Notes under the pieces: generated by a model
The model's input: the letters and a program-made list of their open reading frames with translations, nothing else
The model's database searches: none
Told to the model about the DNA's origin: nothing
Source: Prorocentrum cordatum
Lineage: Eukaryota; Sar; Dinophyceae; Prorocentrales; Prorocentraceae
Direction: 5' to 3'
Assembly: GCA_963575745.1 (NCBI GenBank)
Contig: CAUYUJ010016342.1
Span: 90,001 to 117,500, forward strand
DNA: 27,500 nucleotides
Shown: in pieces, positions 1-8,880 of the stretch
Layout of the letters: every line of letters starts with the position of its first letter
Numbering within the stretch: position 1 is the first letter of the stretch
Made by a program: the position numbers and the translations under genes

Positions 1-487
1 TCCCGTCCAGGTTGTCCACTGCGTCCTTGAAGCCCAGCAGCCTCGCGACGGCCCCGCGGTCCGCGTCCTCGAAGAAGATGGCCAGGAAGGCCACCATGGC
101 GAAGCGGCCGTGCTTCACCTCGGACTCGCGGTAGTTGTAGTATGTCGTCTCGGGGACCGCCGTCGGCGCCTTGTCGAAGACGCCCGTGCCGACGGCCAGG
201 TTCAGCGGATCGAAGCCCAGGTCCGCGCCCGCCAGCCAGGGGTCGCTGTAGTCCTTGTAGCTCTGCGCGGCCTGGCGCCGCGCGCCGCCGCCGCGCTGCC
301 TCCGCCGCTGCGCACCGACCACGGCGAACGCGCAGCCCAGGCCGAGCGGCGCGAGCAGCCCGGCGCGGCCGCCCGCGGCCGTGCCGGGGGCGCCCGCCGA
401 CGGCGCGCCGCGGAGCGCGGCGGCCCTGGCGGTCGGGGCGACACCCGCGGCCGCGGGGGTCACAAAGGCGGAGGCGGGGAGCTCCAT
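1..487 (-). CDS. Plastid light-harvesting complex (chlorophyll a/c-binding type) protein, N-terminal 162 codons, partial
   Basis: Reading leftward from the ATG at 487-485, the frame is open for 162 codons to the window edge, so the C-terminal part is missing. Seen: MELPASAFVTP at residues 1-11, an alanine/glycine-rich stretch, a hydrophobic segment at about 43-59, a basic run RRRRQR near 61-65, then mature-like sequence. LGFDPLNLA (90-98) and ESEVKHGRFAMVAFLAI (121-137) match the lead-in and first membrane helix of the LHC superfamily; E123, H126 and R128 sit where the family has its chlorophyll-ligating Glu/His and ion-pair Arg. The family binds chlorophyll and carotenoid in thylakoid membranes and passes energy to photosystems. 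The Phe-containing FVTP motif and basic/alanine presequence suit import into a secondary red plastid. This start is preferred because it begins the presequence and lies 36 bases after a good splice acceptor. Subfamily (FCP/Lhcr, RedCAP-like or other) cannot be set without the remaining helices. Confidence 0.77.
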   Translation of the reverse strand, partial: MELPASAFVTPAAAGVAPTARAAALRGAPSAGAPGTAAGGRAGLLAPLGLGCAFAVVGAQRRRQRGGGARRQAAQSYKDYSDPWLAGADLGFDPLNLAVGTGVFDKAPTAVPETTYYNYRESEVKHGRFAMVAFLAIFFEDADRGAVARLLGFKDAVDNLDG

Positions 488-522
488 GCTCGGCGGGGCG
501 GGGCGCTGCCGGGGCGCCTGGA

Positions 523-541
523 GCTGGGGGACAAAAAAGGG
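523..541 (-). promoter_or_regulatory. Candidate spliced-leader trans-splice acceptor of the LHC gene
   Basis: On the minus strand CCCTTTTTTGTCCCCCAG ends at base 524, a polypyrimidine tract ending in AG, 36 bases before the LHC start codon. Dinoflagellate nuclear mRNAs generally receive a 22-nt spliced leader at such sites. A second run of five T lies further upstream (about 559-563) and could be a TTTT-box-like promoter element, but that is weak. The exact AG used is inferred. Confidence 0.5.
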
Positions 542-837
542 CCGCGCTGGAACGGCCGAAAAAGCCCGAGTGGGAACGGCTGCGGGGGAGGAGGAGATGG
601 GCCAGAGAGCCGCGGGCCCGAGCGATCTCGGCCAGTGACGAGCGTGGCGCCCCTCGCCTCGCCAGGCGGGCACCCGGGACCAGAGACTTCTCCAACGTCC
701 CTTGGCGTCGGGGCCATGCTTACATTTCCAAGCCAGAACCCGAGCTTGGAAACCTGGCCTCCGTCCGTGAAGCCGATGGAGGGACCTCAAGCCGCAGGCT
801 CATGACTTATGAGGCCATCCGAAGCTAGGACCCAGTT
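542..837. other. Upstream region of the LHC gene, nothing assigned
   Basis: GC-rich sequence between the LHC 5' end and the first composite repeat. Open frames here on the plus strand are antisense to the LHC presequence or lack any recognisable protein feature. No RNA gene or second promoter was recognised. Confidence 0.4.
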
Positions 838-1655
838 CTGAAACCGTTCCTGACATCAACGGGAAGCGCGTAAAAGCAACGAGTTGCGCAAGAACGTGCA
901 GCATCATCACGATCAAATGGAATGTACGCGAGTTCTCCGGACGCCCACAGGGAAGACCCATGGAAACGCGCTCCCCGAACGATCGCAAGCACGCTGCTGA
1001 GTCTCCTCTCACGTACTGTGCCTATCCAATATACTTCGTCTCCCCCACGTTCACATTCATGATGATGATGCTGATGATCATCAGCTTCATGATGATGATG
1101 ATGACGCTGACCATCATCATCACCCTGATCAGCATCACCATCATCATCAGCAGCATCAGCAACATCATCATCATCATCAGCATCATCGTCATAAGCATCA
1201 TCCTTATAATCAGCATCATCGTCATCATCAGCACCATCATCATCACAATTTCCATCATCATCACCCTCATCCTTATCATCATCTGCATCAGCATCATCAG
1301 TATCACCATCACCAGCACCGCATTGCATGATCATCACCACCATCAACAGCAGCAACAGCAAAGGCAAGATCATCACCATCGTCATCAGTATCTTATCACA
1401 ATGATCAGGGTCAGCACCATCAATAGTATCAGCATCATCATAAACATTGGCTTCGCAACACCAGCGACATCAGCATACTCACCATCATCATCGTCACCAC
1501 CATCGCCGCAATCATCATCCATCATCAACATCAGCATCATAATCGTCATCGTCATCATCGTCAACATCACCACCACCACCATCACTATCAACATCATGAT
1601 CATCACCATCATCAGCATCATCATCACCGTCCTCATCATCATCATCATCATCATC

Positions 1656-1693
<38 letters not shown>

Positions 1694-1790
1694 CTACCAC
1701 CATCATCGGCATCGCCGAGATCTCCATCGTAATCTGATGGTTTCGGTGACCCTTCCGAAGCGCTTACGTTTTAACAGAAGTAGTTTAAAA
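838..1790 (+). repeat. Composite dispersed element, copy 1 (modules beta, gamma, delta)
   Basis: Three modules shared with the copies at 2150, 25076, 25658 and 26638. Beta (838-1055) has the marker words CGCGTAAAAGCAA, AGAACGTGCAGCATCA, ACGCGCTCCCCGAACG and TCTCACGTACTGTGC. Gamma (1056-1727) is a CAT/ATC microsatellite. Delta (1734-1790) begins CTGATGGTTTCGGTGACCC. The alpha module seen in copies 2 and 4 is absent to the left. No transposase or reverse transcriptase is visible, so the spreading mechanism is unknown. Confidence 0.75.
1056..1727 (+). repeat. CAT/ATC trinucleotide microsatellite (gamma module of copy 1)
   Basis: Nearly all triplets are CAT, ATC or TCA permutations with scattered CAG, CGT, CAC and TAA interruptions; the purest run is near 1636-1692. 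Long frames here encode only His/Ile/Ser (plus strand) or Met/Asp (minus strand) runs and are not supported as genes. Confidence 0.92.
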
Positions 1791-1796
1791 CCAAGC

Positions 1797-1903
1797 CTGG
1801 GTGCCCGGGTTCCCGGGTGCCCCGGTGCCCGTGCCCGGGTGCCTGGGTGCCCGTGTGCCCGGGTGCCTGGGTGTCCAGGTGCCCGGGTGCCCAGGTGCCC
1901 GGT
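1797..1903 (+). repeat. GGGTGCCC-type minisatellite
   Basis: About twelve degenerate 8-10-bp units based on GGGTGCCC(C/T), for example GTGCCCGGGTGCCTGGGTGC. It is inserted between the delta module of composite copy 1 and the alpha module of copy 2. Confidence 0.85.
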
Positions 1904-1908
1904 AGCTC

Positions 1909-1942
1909 TATGTATATATGTATGTATATATATATATATATA
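1909..1942. repeat. TA/TG dinucleotide tract
   Basis: TATGTATATATGTATG followed by an uninterrupted (TA)n run, directly joining the GGGTGCCC minisatellite to the TAGCCCTA array. A sharply AT-rich island in GC-rich surroundings. Confidence 0.9.
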
Positions 1943-2140
1943 GCCCTATAGCCCTGTAGCCCTGTAGCCCTATGGCCTGAATAGCCCCATAGCCTTGTTG
2001 CCCCATAGCCCTATAGCCCACCAGGCCCATAACCCTATAGCCCAATAGCCCTATAGCCCTATGGTCCTGTAGCCATGTAGCCCTATAGCCCCATAGCCTT
2101 TAGCCCTATAGCCTTATCGCCCCATAGCCCTAAAGCCTTA
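1941..2140 (+). repeat. Octamer array, consensus TAGCCCTA
   Basis: About 25 consecutive 8-bp units (TAGCCCTA, TAGCCCTG, TAGCCCCA, TAGCCTTA and so on) with only a few length slips. The period is 8, not the 7 of the plant/algal CCCTAAA telomere repeat, although single units look telomere-like. Confidence 0.88.
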
Positions 2141-2149
2141 CAAAGATTA

Positions 2150-2815
2150 TGATTGATGTTTCTCCGGTATCATTGGTTTAATAAGTGCGTGGGCCACCTT
2201 GGAACCATCCAAGAGCGCTCCGATAAATCTCTCGAAACAGTGACTGTTGCATCCCATTTCTTCGAGTGTGTCTCAGGCCAAACGGCCATGGTTGGAAGTT
2301 CCGAAGTAGTCCAGCGAGTTCAACATCACCATGTTCTGATGATGGCTCAGACAAAACGTTCGTTTTTAGCATACGACGTCTTAAATAATAGCTTCAGGCA
2401 TGTCGATTGTGAGAGGATATCTCAAACGAAACGCTTGTTTTCCGAACCTGTCCTGGCATGAACGGAAATCGCGTACAAGCGATAAGTAGCGCAAGAACGT
2501 ACAGCATCATTAAAATAACATGAGTGTGCGCGAGCTCTCCGACGTCCACAGGGGATACCTATGAAACGCGCTCCCCGAAGGTTCGCAAGCACGTTTCTGA
2601 GTAACATTTCACTCACTGTGCACCTCCGATTCCCTTCATCTCCCCCTCACTGTCATAATCATCGTCACCAGCATCATCGTCACTATCACCAGCACCCACA
2701 TCGCATCATCGTCACCATCATCACCAGCATAATAGCAGTAGAAGTATGATCAGCGTCATCACCGTTACCATCCTGAACACCATCATGATGATCAGCACCA
2801 TTACACCAGAGAAAA
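2150..2815 (+). repeat. Composite dispersed element, copy 2 (alpha, beta, gamma; delta missing)
   Basis: Alpha (about 2187-2440) aligns with 25758-26010 through ATCCAAGAGCGCTCCGA, TCTCGAAACA, CAGGCCAAACGG, GGAAGTTCCGAAG and GACGTCTTAAA. Beta (2443-2650) carries ACGCGCTCCCCGAA and CACTCACTGTGCACCTCCGAT. Gamma is a short CAT tract at 2652-2810. The delta module expected next is replaced by the 12-bp array. The open frame 2153-2461 lies inside alpha and is not kept open in the other copies. Confidence 0.8.
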
Positions 2816-2845
2816 CACCAATCAGTGGATGATATGACAATTAGT

Positions 2846-3095
2846 GATATGGATATAGAGATCGATTGTGAGATCGATGCTGAGATCGATAGTGAGATCG
2901 ATCGTGAGGAGGATAGTAAGGTCGACGGTGAGACCGCCAGTGAAGTCGATTCATGGAGAACGATGGTGAGATCAATCGTGAGATCGATCGTGAGATCGCT
3001 CGTGAGATCGCTCGTGCGATCTATAGTGAGATCGGTAGTGCGATCGATTGTGAGATTGATAAAGAAGTGGGTAATGAGGTCGACGGTGAGATATC
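2846..3095 (+). repeat. 12-bp minisatellite, consensus GTGAGATCGATC
   Basis: About twenty 12-bp units, rich in the palindrome GATCGATC and in GATC sites. Because 12 is a multiple of 3 the frame stays open and encodes Glu-Ile-Asp-Xaa repeats in one frame (2825-3100) and Arg-Ser-Ile-Val repeats in another. There is no start context or neighbouring exon to support a gene. Confidence 0.88.
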
Positions 3096-3114
3096 ACTAA
3101 GGAGATCGACAAGG

Positions 3115-3225
3115 AACCCAGGAACCCGGAAGCCCGGGAAACCCGCCAGCCACAGAGTTCAGCTCAGAACCAGCAGCCGGGAACCCGGGAACCCAGAACT
3201 GGGAACCAGGGAACCCGGCCGCCTG
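3115..3225 (+). repeat. GGGAACCC-type degenerate repeat
   Basis: Repeated words such as GGAACCCAGGAACCCGG and GGGAACCCGGGAACCC in about 8-bp steps, immediately after the 12-bp array. Several units are self-complementary around CCCGGG. Confidence 0.7.
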
Positions 3226-3296
3226 CCGAAATTGGCCGGGCGGTTGCGCCAAATCGTTCAACCTCCGCTAGGACCCCTTCAGTGCAAGAACTGCTA

Positions 3297-3393
3297 ATCA
3301 CACCCATCACCATCATCATCACCACCATCGTCATCACCATCACCACCATCACCATCATCACCACCACCAGCATCATCATCATCGTCATCATCA
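3297..3393 (+). repeat. Short CAT/CAC microsatellite
   Basis: About 32 triplets of CAT, CAC and CGT. The flanks do not match the beta or delta modules of the composite element, so this tract appears independent of that family. Confidence 0.88.
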
Positions 3394-3539
3394 AAGGCCG
3401 CTGCGCTCTCAGGCCTTCTTAAGGAGTAGTGGCCTTTCTGCAACACCCTCCCGCCAGCCCCAGAGGCGGAGGGCCCGAAGGTACCCCGCACACCGCCATG
3501 TCGCCGTGTGGTGTTCCAGCGCGCGGGCGCCGCGCACCG

Positions 3540-4151
3540 GCCGAGCATTGTCAGAAGGCCTGGCACCACATGACCTCGGCGGATGAAGCACGTTGTGCGC
3601 CCCCGTGGTCGGGCGGCGCTCACGAGCTCAGGCGCACCGCGATCGGCTTCGACGGCGCCACTTCCGGATGGGTGCTGCCACTGGCCTTCCGCCAGGACTT
3701 GTACTACGACAAGAGGACCGACAGGATCTACGACATGCAGATGACCTACCGCACACCGCCGTCGTCACCGACAAGGTGCCAGAGCTCATTCTCGAGGAGA
3801 GCTTGAACGAGAGCACGCAGTTCACGTGCGATTTCTCCCACACGCTTGAGGAGGAACTGCGCTACGGGACCGAGCTCAACACCTCGACCACAAGGGACGA
3901 GATCAGCCGCCCGAACGAGCATACCGACTCCATCGATGAGTTTATCCCCGTCGACATCCGCGACGCCATCAACCAGGCCATCGCCATCCAGAGGACCCGC
4001 CTCACGGGCACCAGCGAAGAGATCGTATGCTCGGCCGTCGAGCGCGTGTTCGACGCCACCGTTTCTCACCCCTTCTGGGAACAGGACGGCACGCTGATGG
4101 CTGTCTATCGATTACAGCAACGACCTCGACGCTTACCGCGGGCTCCACTGA
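3540..4151 (+). pseudogene. Coding remnant of unknown function with two apparent frameshifts
   Basis: Protein-like sequence runs in one frame to about 3755 (HELRRTAIGFDGATSGWVL, then LAFRQDLYYDKRTDRIYDMQ). It then moves to another frame (VPELILEESLNESTQFTCDF and on to EEIVCSAVERVFDATVSHPF), and near 4090 returns to the first frame (LSIDYSNDLDAYRGLH) before TGA at 4149-4151. The pieces have balanced, non-repetitive amino-acid composition and join in order, as expected of one gene of about 200 codons broken by two indels near 3755 and 4090. Short introns or sequence errors are alternatives. The true 5' end is unclear; the frame is open from 3429 but looks less protein-like there. I do not recognise the family and assign no function. 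Confidence 0.5.
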
Positions 4152-4480
4152 GCACGCACAAGCATTGCTAGCGCCTTTTGCTATGTCTCGGTTTTTTTCC
4201 AGCCACGCCCGTGCCCGAGCACGCACGCTGCTATAGTCGATGCGGACAATGGCCTCGACTTCCGTTCGCTGCATGGTCATGTATCGAGCGTCAGTGTATG
4301 CCGAAATTCTTTCGTCGCGTGGCTAGCGCTGCGCAAGACGCCTCCCTGTGCAGCACCCACGGATGCCGGGCCCATGCGGGGCAGTACGAAATCATTGGAT
4401 GCTCTCTGCGACGGACCCTCGATTGCATACGACTGTGTTCACTTTGTGTGTTGCTTGGTCCTGATGTCGGGAAACGAATC
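4152..4480. other. No feature recognised
   Basis: Low-copy sequence between the coding remnant and the large CAT tract. No repeat, RNA gene or convincing open frame was seen. Confidence 0.4.
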
Positions 4481-4568
4481 GTCATCATCATCATAATCAT
4501 CATCAACACCACCACCGTCATCATCATCATCACCACCACCATCACCACCACCACCACCACCACCACCA

Positions 4569-4643
<75 letters not shown>

Positions 4644-4801
4644 CATCATCATCATCATCATCATCATCCAGCATCATCATCATCATCATCATCCTCATCA
4701 TCCTCATCCTCATCCTCATCCTCATCCTCATCTCATCATCATCATCATCATCACCATCATCATCATCAGCATCACCATCACCATCACCATCATCATCATC
4801 A

Positions 4802-4835
<34 letters not shown>

Positions 4836-5003
4836 GGCATCACCATCACCATCACCATCAGCATCATCATCAGCATCATCATCATCACCATCACCATCAT
4901 CATCGTCATCATCAACATCGCCATAGCCATAGTCCTTCATCATCGTCATCATCATCGTCATCATCCTCATCATCCTCATCATCCTCGTCAGCATCGTCAG
5001 GGG
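4481..5003 (+). repeat. Large CAT/ATC microsatellite
   Basis: About 520 bp of almost pure CAT/ATC triplets with blocks of variants: CAC-rich at 4510-4570, CCTCAT hexamers at 4690-4732 and CACCAT hexamers at 4765-4860. It lacks the composite-element flanks. Minus-strand frames encode Asp/Met runs and are by-products. Confidence 0.95.
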
Positions 5004-5049
5004 GTTAACCCTTCCCCTTATCCCCTCCCCCTGAGTCTGGACGGGGTGG

Positions 5050-5755
5050 GTGGGGAGGCGTTGGAGCGTCCAAGATGGCCCAAGATGGCTCCAAGACGGC
5101 ATCCAAGAGCCCAAGATGGCATCCAAGATAGCGAAAGATAGCGCAAGATCCCTCAATATTGCTTTCAACGTACTCCAAGACGCCCCAAGACCGCTTCAAG
5201 ATGGGCCCAAGCGCCCACAAAGCCTCGCAAGGCGGCCCCCAAGACGCCAATATATGTCAAAAGACGTAAGCAAATCAGCGATGTTTGCATTATCCCCCAG
5301 ACGGCCCCCGATGGCCTTCCGAGGCCTTAAGCTGGCTCCAAGATGGTCGGAGAGGGCCCAAGAGAGGTTCCAAGATAGCCCTGAGACGGCCCCCCAGAAC
5401 GCCAAAGAGCCCTCCAAGAGCGGCCCAAAGAGGGCCCCAAGAGGCGCCTTTGGGGGTTCAAGCGGGGGCTCCCCCTTCTTTGATCGATATCCTCCAAAAT
5501 GGCCCCAAGAGGGCCTCCAAGGCCCCCCATAACGGCCCCACGATGGCGCCACGAAGCGTCTATGATGCCCCAAGAGACCCACAAGAGGCCCCCAGGAGGC
5601 CCCCAAGCGGCCCCAAAAAGCCAGAAGAGGCACCTCAGAGGCACCCAAGACGCCTCAAGAGGCCCCCCGGACCGCGAAGAGGCACTCACGAAGCCCCAAG
5701 AGGCCTCCAAGAAGCGCCCAAGAGATATCGCAAGAGACTCTGAGAGGCCTCCACT
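5050..5755 (+). repeat. Degenerate CCAAGATGGC / CCCCAAGAGG repeat field
   Basis: Roughly 10-12-bp degenerate units such as CCAAGATGGC, CCAAGACGGC and CCCCAAGAGGC cover the whole interval. The minus strand reads out Gly-Pro-Ser-Trp or Gly-Leu-Leu-Gly-rich peptides and the plus strand Pro-Arg-rich ones, in several overlapping frames, which is a sign of repeat rather than coding constraint. Related fields occur at 8141-8640, 11640-11770 and, inverted, at 16330-16700 and 22699-23069. Confidence 0.8.
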
Positions 5756-5769
5756 GGCCTTTCTGCTGG

Positions 5770-5852
5770 CCCTCCTCCTTCTTCTCCTCCTCCTCCTCCG
5801 CCTACTCATCATCATTATCCCTCCTCCTTTCTTCATCCTCCCCCCCTCCTTC
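5770..5852 (+). repeat. Pyrimidine-rich CCT/CTC tract
   Basis: Mostly CCTCCT and CTTCTC triplets with a short ATCATCATT insert. Nearly pure pyrimidine on the plus strand. Confidence 0.75.
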
Positions 5853-5959
5853 GAAGGATAACGGCTGGCCCCCTCGTTGCTCCTACACGTCCCTGCCCAC
5901 CTCAACTCGCCGGGGCGTCGTTTCTGGATGGGCTGGCGGGGATACGCGAAGCGTCAAGA

Positions 5960-7085
5960 ATTCAACATAGAATTAGGCATGGGAAGCCGTGGACCTATCC
6001 ATGAACTAGCCATGAGGAGCCATGGAACGAGCCAGATGAAACCATCAACAAACCATCGCAAGCCATGGAACTAGCCATTGGTAGCCACGGAAATGGCCAC
6101 AACAAGCCATGGAAGTAGCCATAGTAAGCTGTAGAAGTAGCCATGACCAATCATGGACCTAGCCATCGGAAGATATTGCGGGAGCAGTGTAACATACCAT
6201 GGCAACGGCCATAGGAAAACATGGAAGTAGCCATAAGAAGGCGTCGGTCTAGCCGTAGGATTCCGAGGACCTGACCATGGGAGGCCAAGGAACCATCCAT
6301 AGGAAGACATGCAAGTAGCCATCGCAATACTGGAAACTGCACTATTGGAGGCCACGGAACTAGCCACAGCAAGCCACGGAACTAACCATAGGAATCTGTA
6401 TAAACAGCCATGACACACCATGGAACTCGCCATGGGAAACCATTGCGCCATATATCAAACAAGTCGTGAAACTAGGATTTTGCAGTAAGTGGAATTTACC
6501 ATGGGAAACAATTGATCTAGCCGTGGAAAGGCATGGCGCTGGGCACGGAACGAGATGCGGAACGAGCCATAGTAATCCACCGAACCAGCGATGTGAAGCC
6601 ATGACTCTAGCCATGGGACGCCGTGGGGCTAGCCACTAGAAGCTATGAAGAGAGCCATGGGGAGTCATGGACCCACCCATGGCAAGCCATGGAGCCAGCA
6701 CTGGGAAGCCGTGGAAGTAGCCACGAAGCCAGACATCGGGAGCCCTGAAAGACTCCCTAAGCAGCCATGGAACTAGCCATAGGAAGCCACGCAACTAGCC
6801 ACAGGCAGATGTAGAAGTAGCCGTGGGAAAGCATGAATCGAGCCAGCCATAGGCAGCCATACAGCTCGGCATAAGAAGCAATGGGACCAGCCATCGGGCG
6901 CCGTGGAACAGGCCACGGCACCAGACATAAGAAGCCATGGCAATAGCTATTGGAAGCCGTGGAAGTGGCCATGGGAAACAAAGATAGTTGCCCGAGTAAG
7001 CCATGCTACTGGCCGTGGAAAGCCGCATAACTAGGCAGGGGATGCCATAAATGAGCCGGACGCCATGGAAGTAGCCATTGAAGTA
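5960..7085 (+). repeat. Array of about 50 degenerate 22-bp units containing AGCCATGGAACTAGCCAT
   Basis: The unit is an AGCCATGG half and a TAGCCAT(N)GGA half, repeated for about 1.1 kb with frequent substitutions and some slips, degenerating at the right edge. The NcoI-type palindrome CCATGG recurs in many units. The period of 22 is not a multiple of 3, so frames such as 6071-6451 (minus) rotate through the unit and are not genes. Confidence 0.85.
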
Positions 7086-8140
7086 GCAGGATGCTACAGG
7101 GTCAATTTCAGAGGTGCGCCCAAGTACCATGAAAAGTCCCTTACGGATTTAGCTGGGGCTCCCATGAGCAAGCCTACTTGGAGAAAAATCTCGGTGGCTC
7201 CTCCAGCTGCACGGATGGAGGGAGGGTCCTTTTCATCATGGATGGGGGTCGGCCCCCTCTCCAACTGAATGGATTGGGAGACTTTCGGGGTCGAACCTGA
7301 ATATCTCGTATGTACATTTCAAAGCACGGAAAGTTCTCACCATGCGGGCCCATGAGGCTATCCCGTTTGGAGCGGGCGCTCGCCGTTGGGACGGGAAATG
7401 TGTGCATGGGCCTGGGACGGGAGGGTCTATTGCAACATCAATGTTTGGGTGATGGGGTCACTCTGATACCCCTCTTCCTCATCCCCCTGTTGCCGCTCTT
7501 GCAGCTCGAATCCCGATGCCCCTTCCTCCTCCAAGTGGCTGTCGGGCTGTAACCCGGGCCTCCGGCGGGCGTCTGGCACGATCGGGGGGCCCTCCTATAA
7601 ACAATCTCGGCGGGAAGCAGATGTTGGACAGTGTCCCGTCCCGACGCGGCGAAGCCTCCAAGAGCCAACGGAAACGTCAAGTAAACCGGCTTCTCGGCGG
7701 CACACCATGAAGTTTGGGTCAGGGCTCCGAGCGACCAAAAAAAAGATTGCACCCAGCCGGTTTTACTTTGCGGCCCGAATTGCGAGGCGGATCCTGCCGT
7801 GGCCACCGCCAGGGCGCTGGAAGCTAAACGAGAACAAACAGAGAGTACAAAGACCACACAAGTGGGCGCCTCCGAGAACCTGCGAGGCAGAGTCCCGACT
7901 GCGCGGACCTGGTGCCCCTAAAGCTGCACCAGACCTGCGCTGGCCACGCGGGGCGCGCGGCGCTCGCGACAGCGCCACGGCTTGCGCGGAGCGCGGGGCC
8001 TGGGGCGCTGAACCACCCCTCTTAGTCCGGACCCCCAGGCGCCCCTACCCGTGAACAAGCTCCCCCTGGCCCTTGCGAGGGGGTTCCACGACGCCACATA
8101 ACGGCCCCTAGGCGCCCCCCGATTTTCCTGACAGGTTCCC
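7086..8140. other. Low-copy region without a confident gene
   Basis: No tandem structure is evident. Several frames are open, the longest being 7438-7857 on the minus strand (139 codons), but none shows a recognisable motif, and overlapping frames on both strands are open because of the GC content. I make no gene call. Confidence 0.4.
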
Positions 8141-8640
8141 AGGCGGCCGCACGGAGAGCCCCACAGAGCCCAACACGCTGCACAAGGAACACGATGATCT
8201 CGCCAGGCTTCCGAGAAGCCCCAATCTCAGACCACCAAAAATAATCATGAGCATTCCTAGCGTGTTCGACGTTTTATGATGCTCCGCTCTGATCAACAAC
8301 ATGTTGCTCCCAGGAGGCCTTGAAAGAACGACACATAAAGTTGTAAGAAGGTTCCGGCGGGGCTGCAAGATGGACCAGGACTGACCCAAGAAACCCCAAC
8401 CCCATGAGGACCGACACTGGCCAATGGAGGAGCCCAGGACGGCCAAGAGGGCCCCAACACAGCGCCAGACGGCCCGTCCGATAGGCCACAAGCACCCCGC
8501 ATGCCCTCGAAGATTCCACGGCGGGCCCACGACGGCCCAATATTGTTCAAGGGTGCTCCCATAGGTTCACAAAGGGCCTCCTGAGAGGATCCCAACATGG
8601 GCCCAAATGGCCCCAAGACACACCAGGGATGCGGATCGCA
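8141..8640 (+). repeat. Degenerate CCAAGATGG-family field
   Basis: Decayed units such as GGACGGCCAAGAGGGCCCC, GCCCACGACGGCCC and GGCCCCAAGACA. The minus strand gives Gly-Pro-Ser-Trp-like peptides, as in the 5050-5755 field. More diverged than that field. Confidence 0.55.
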
Positions 8641-8699
8641 AGACCCCCACCATGAATTATGACGAGGCGGTCGTGGGGGAATGGAAGAATCGTAGAAAG

Positions 8700-8880
8700 G
8701 AAGACGCAGAGGAAGAGGAGGAGGAGGAGCCCACCTGCCCATGCCCATCATTCCTTCTTCTCCGACCCTCCTCATCCTCATCAGATCATCATCGATACCC
8801 CCATCGGTACCCGCGCACTTGTCCGCGCCCTCCTATTCCTGATCCTCCTCCTCTTCCTCATTTTCCTCATTGCGTGCCCC
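8700..8880 (+). repeat. GAGGAG tract followed by CCTCAT/CTCCTC pyrimidine tract
   Basis: A purine run (GAAGAGGAGGAGGAGGAG) at about 8710-8729 is followed, from 8745 on, by pyrimidine-rich CTCCT, CCTCAT and TTCCTC words. Low-complexity sequence with no supported gene. Confidence 0.6.

Noticed and set aside
1056-1727. Long His/Ile/Ser and Met/Asp open frames
   Set aside because: They are translations of CAT/ATC triplets, occur in all phases and on both strands, and change length between element copies.
1941-2140. Interstitial telomere
   Set aside because: The period is 8 with consensus TAGCCCTA, not a 7-bp CCCTAAA array.
2825-3100. 91-codon Glu-Ile-Asp repeat protein
   Set aside because: Explained by the 12-bp period; it ends with the array and has no supporting flanking coding sequence.
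5327-5905. 192-codon minus-strand Gly/Leu/Trp-rich open frame
   Set aside because: Covered by the degenerate CCAAGATGG repeat. Several other frames are open at the same place and no domain is recognisable.
5960-7085. Tandem spliced-leader genes suggested by GTAGCCAT words
   Set aside because: Only 8 bases match the leader; the rest of the leader and a GT donor with downstream intron-like sequence are missing.
7285-7310. tRNA T-arm-like GGGGTCGAACC
   Set aside because: No matching acceptor stem, D-arm box or anticodon arm could be found upstream at the right spacing.
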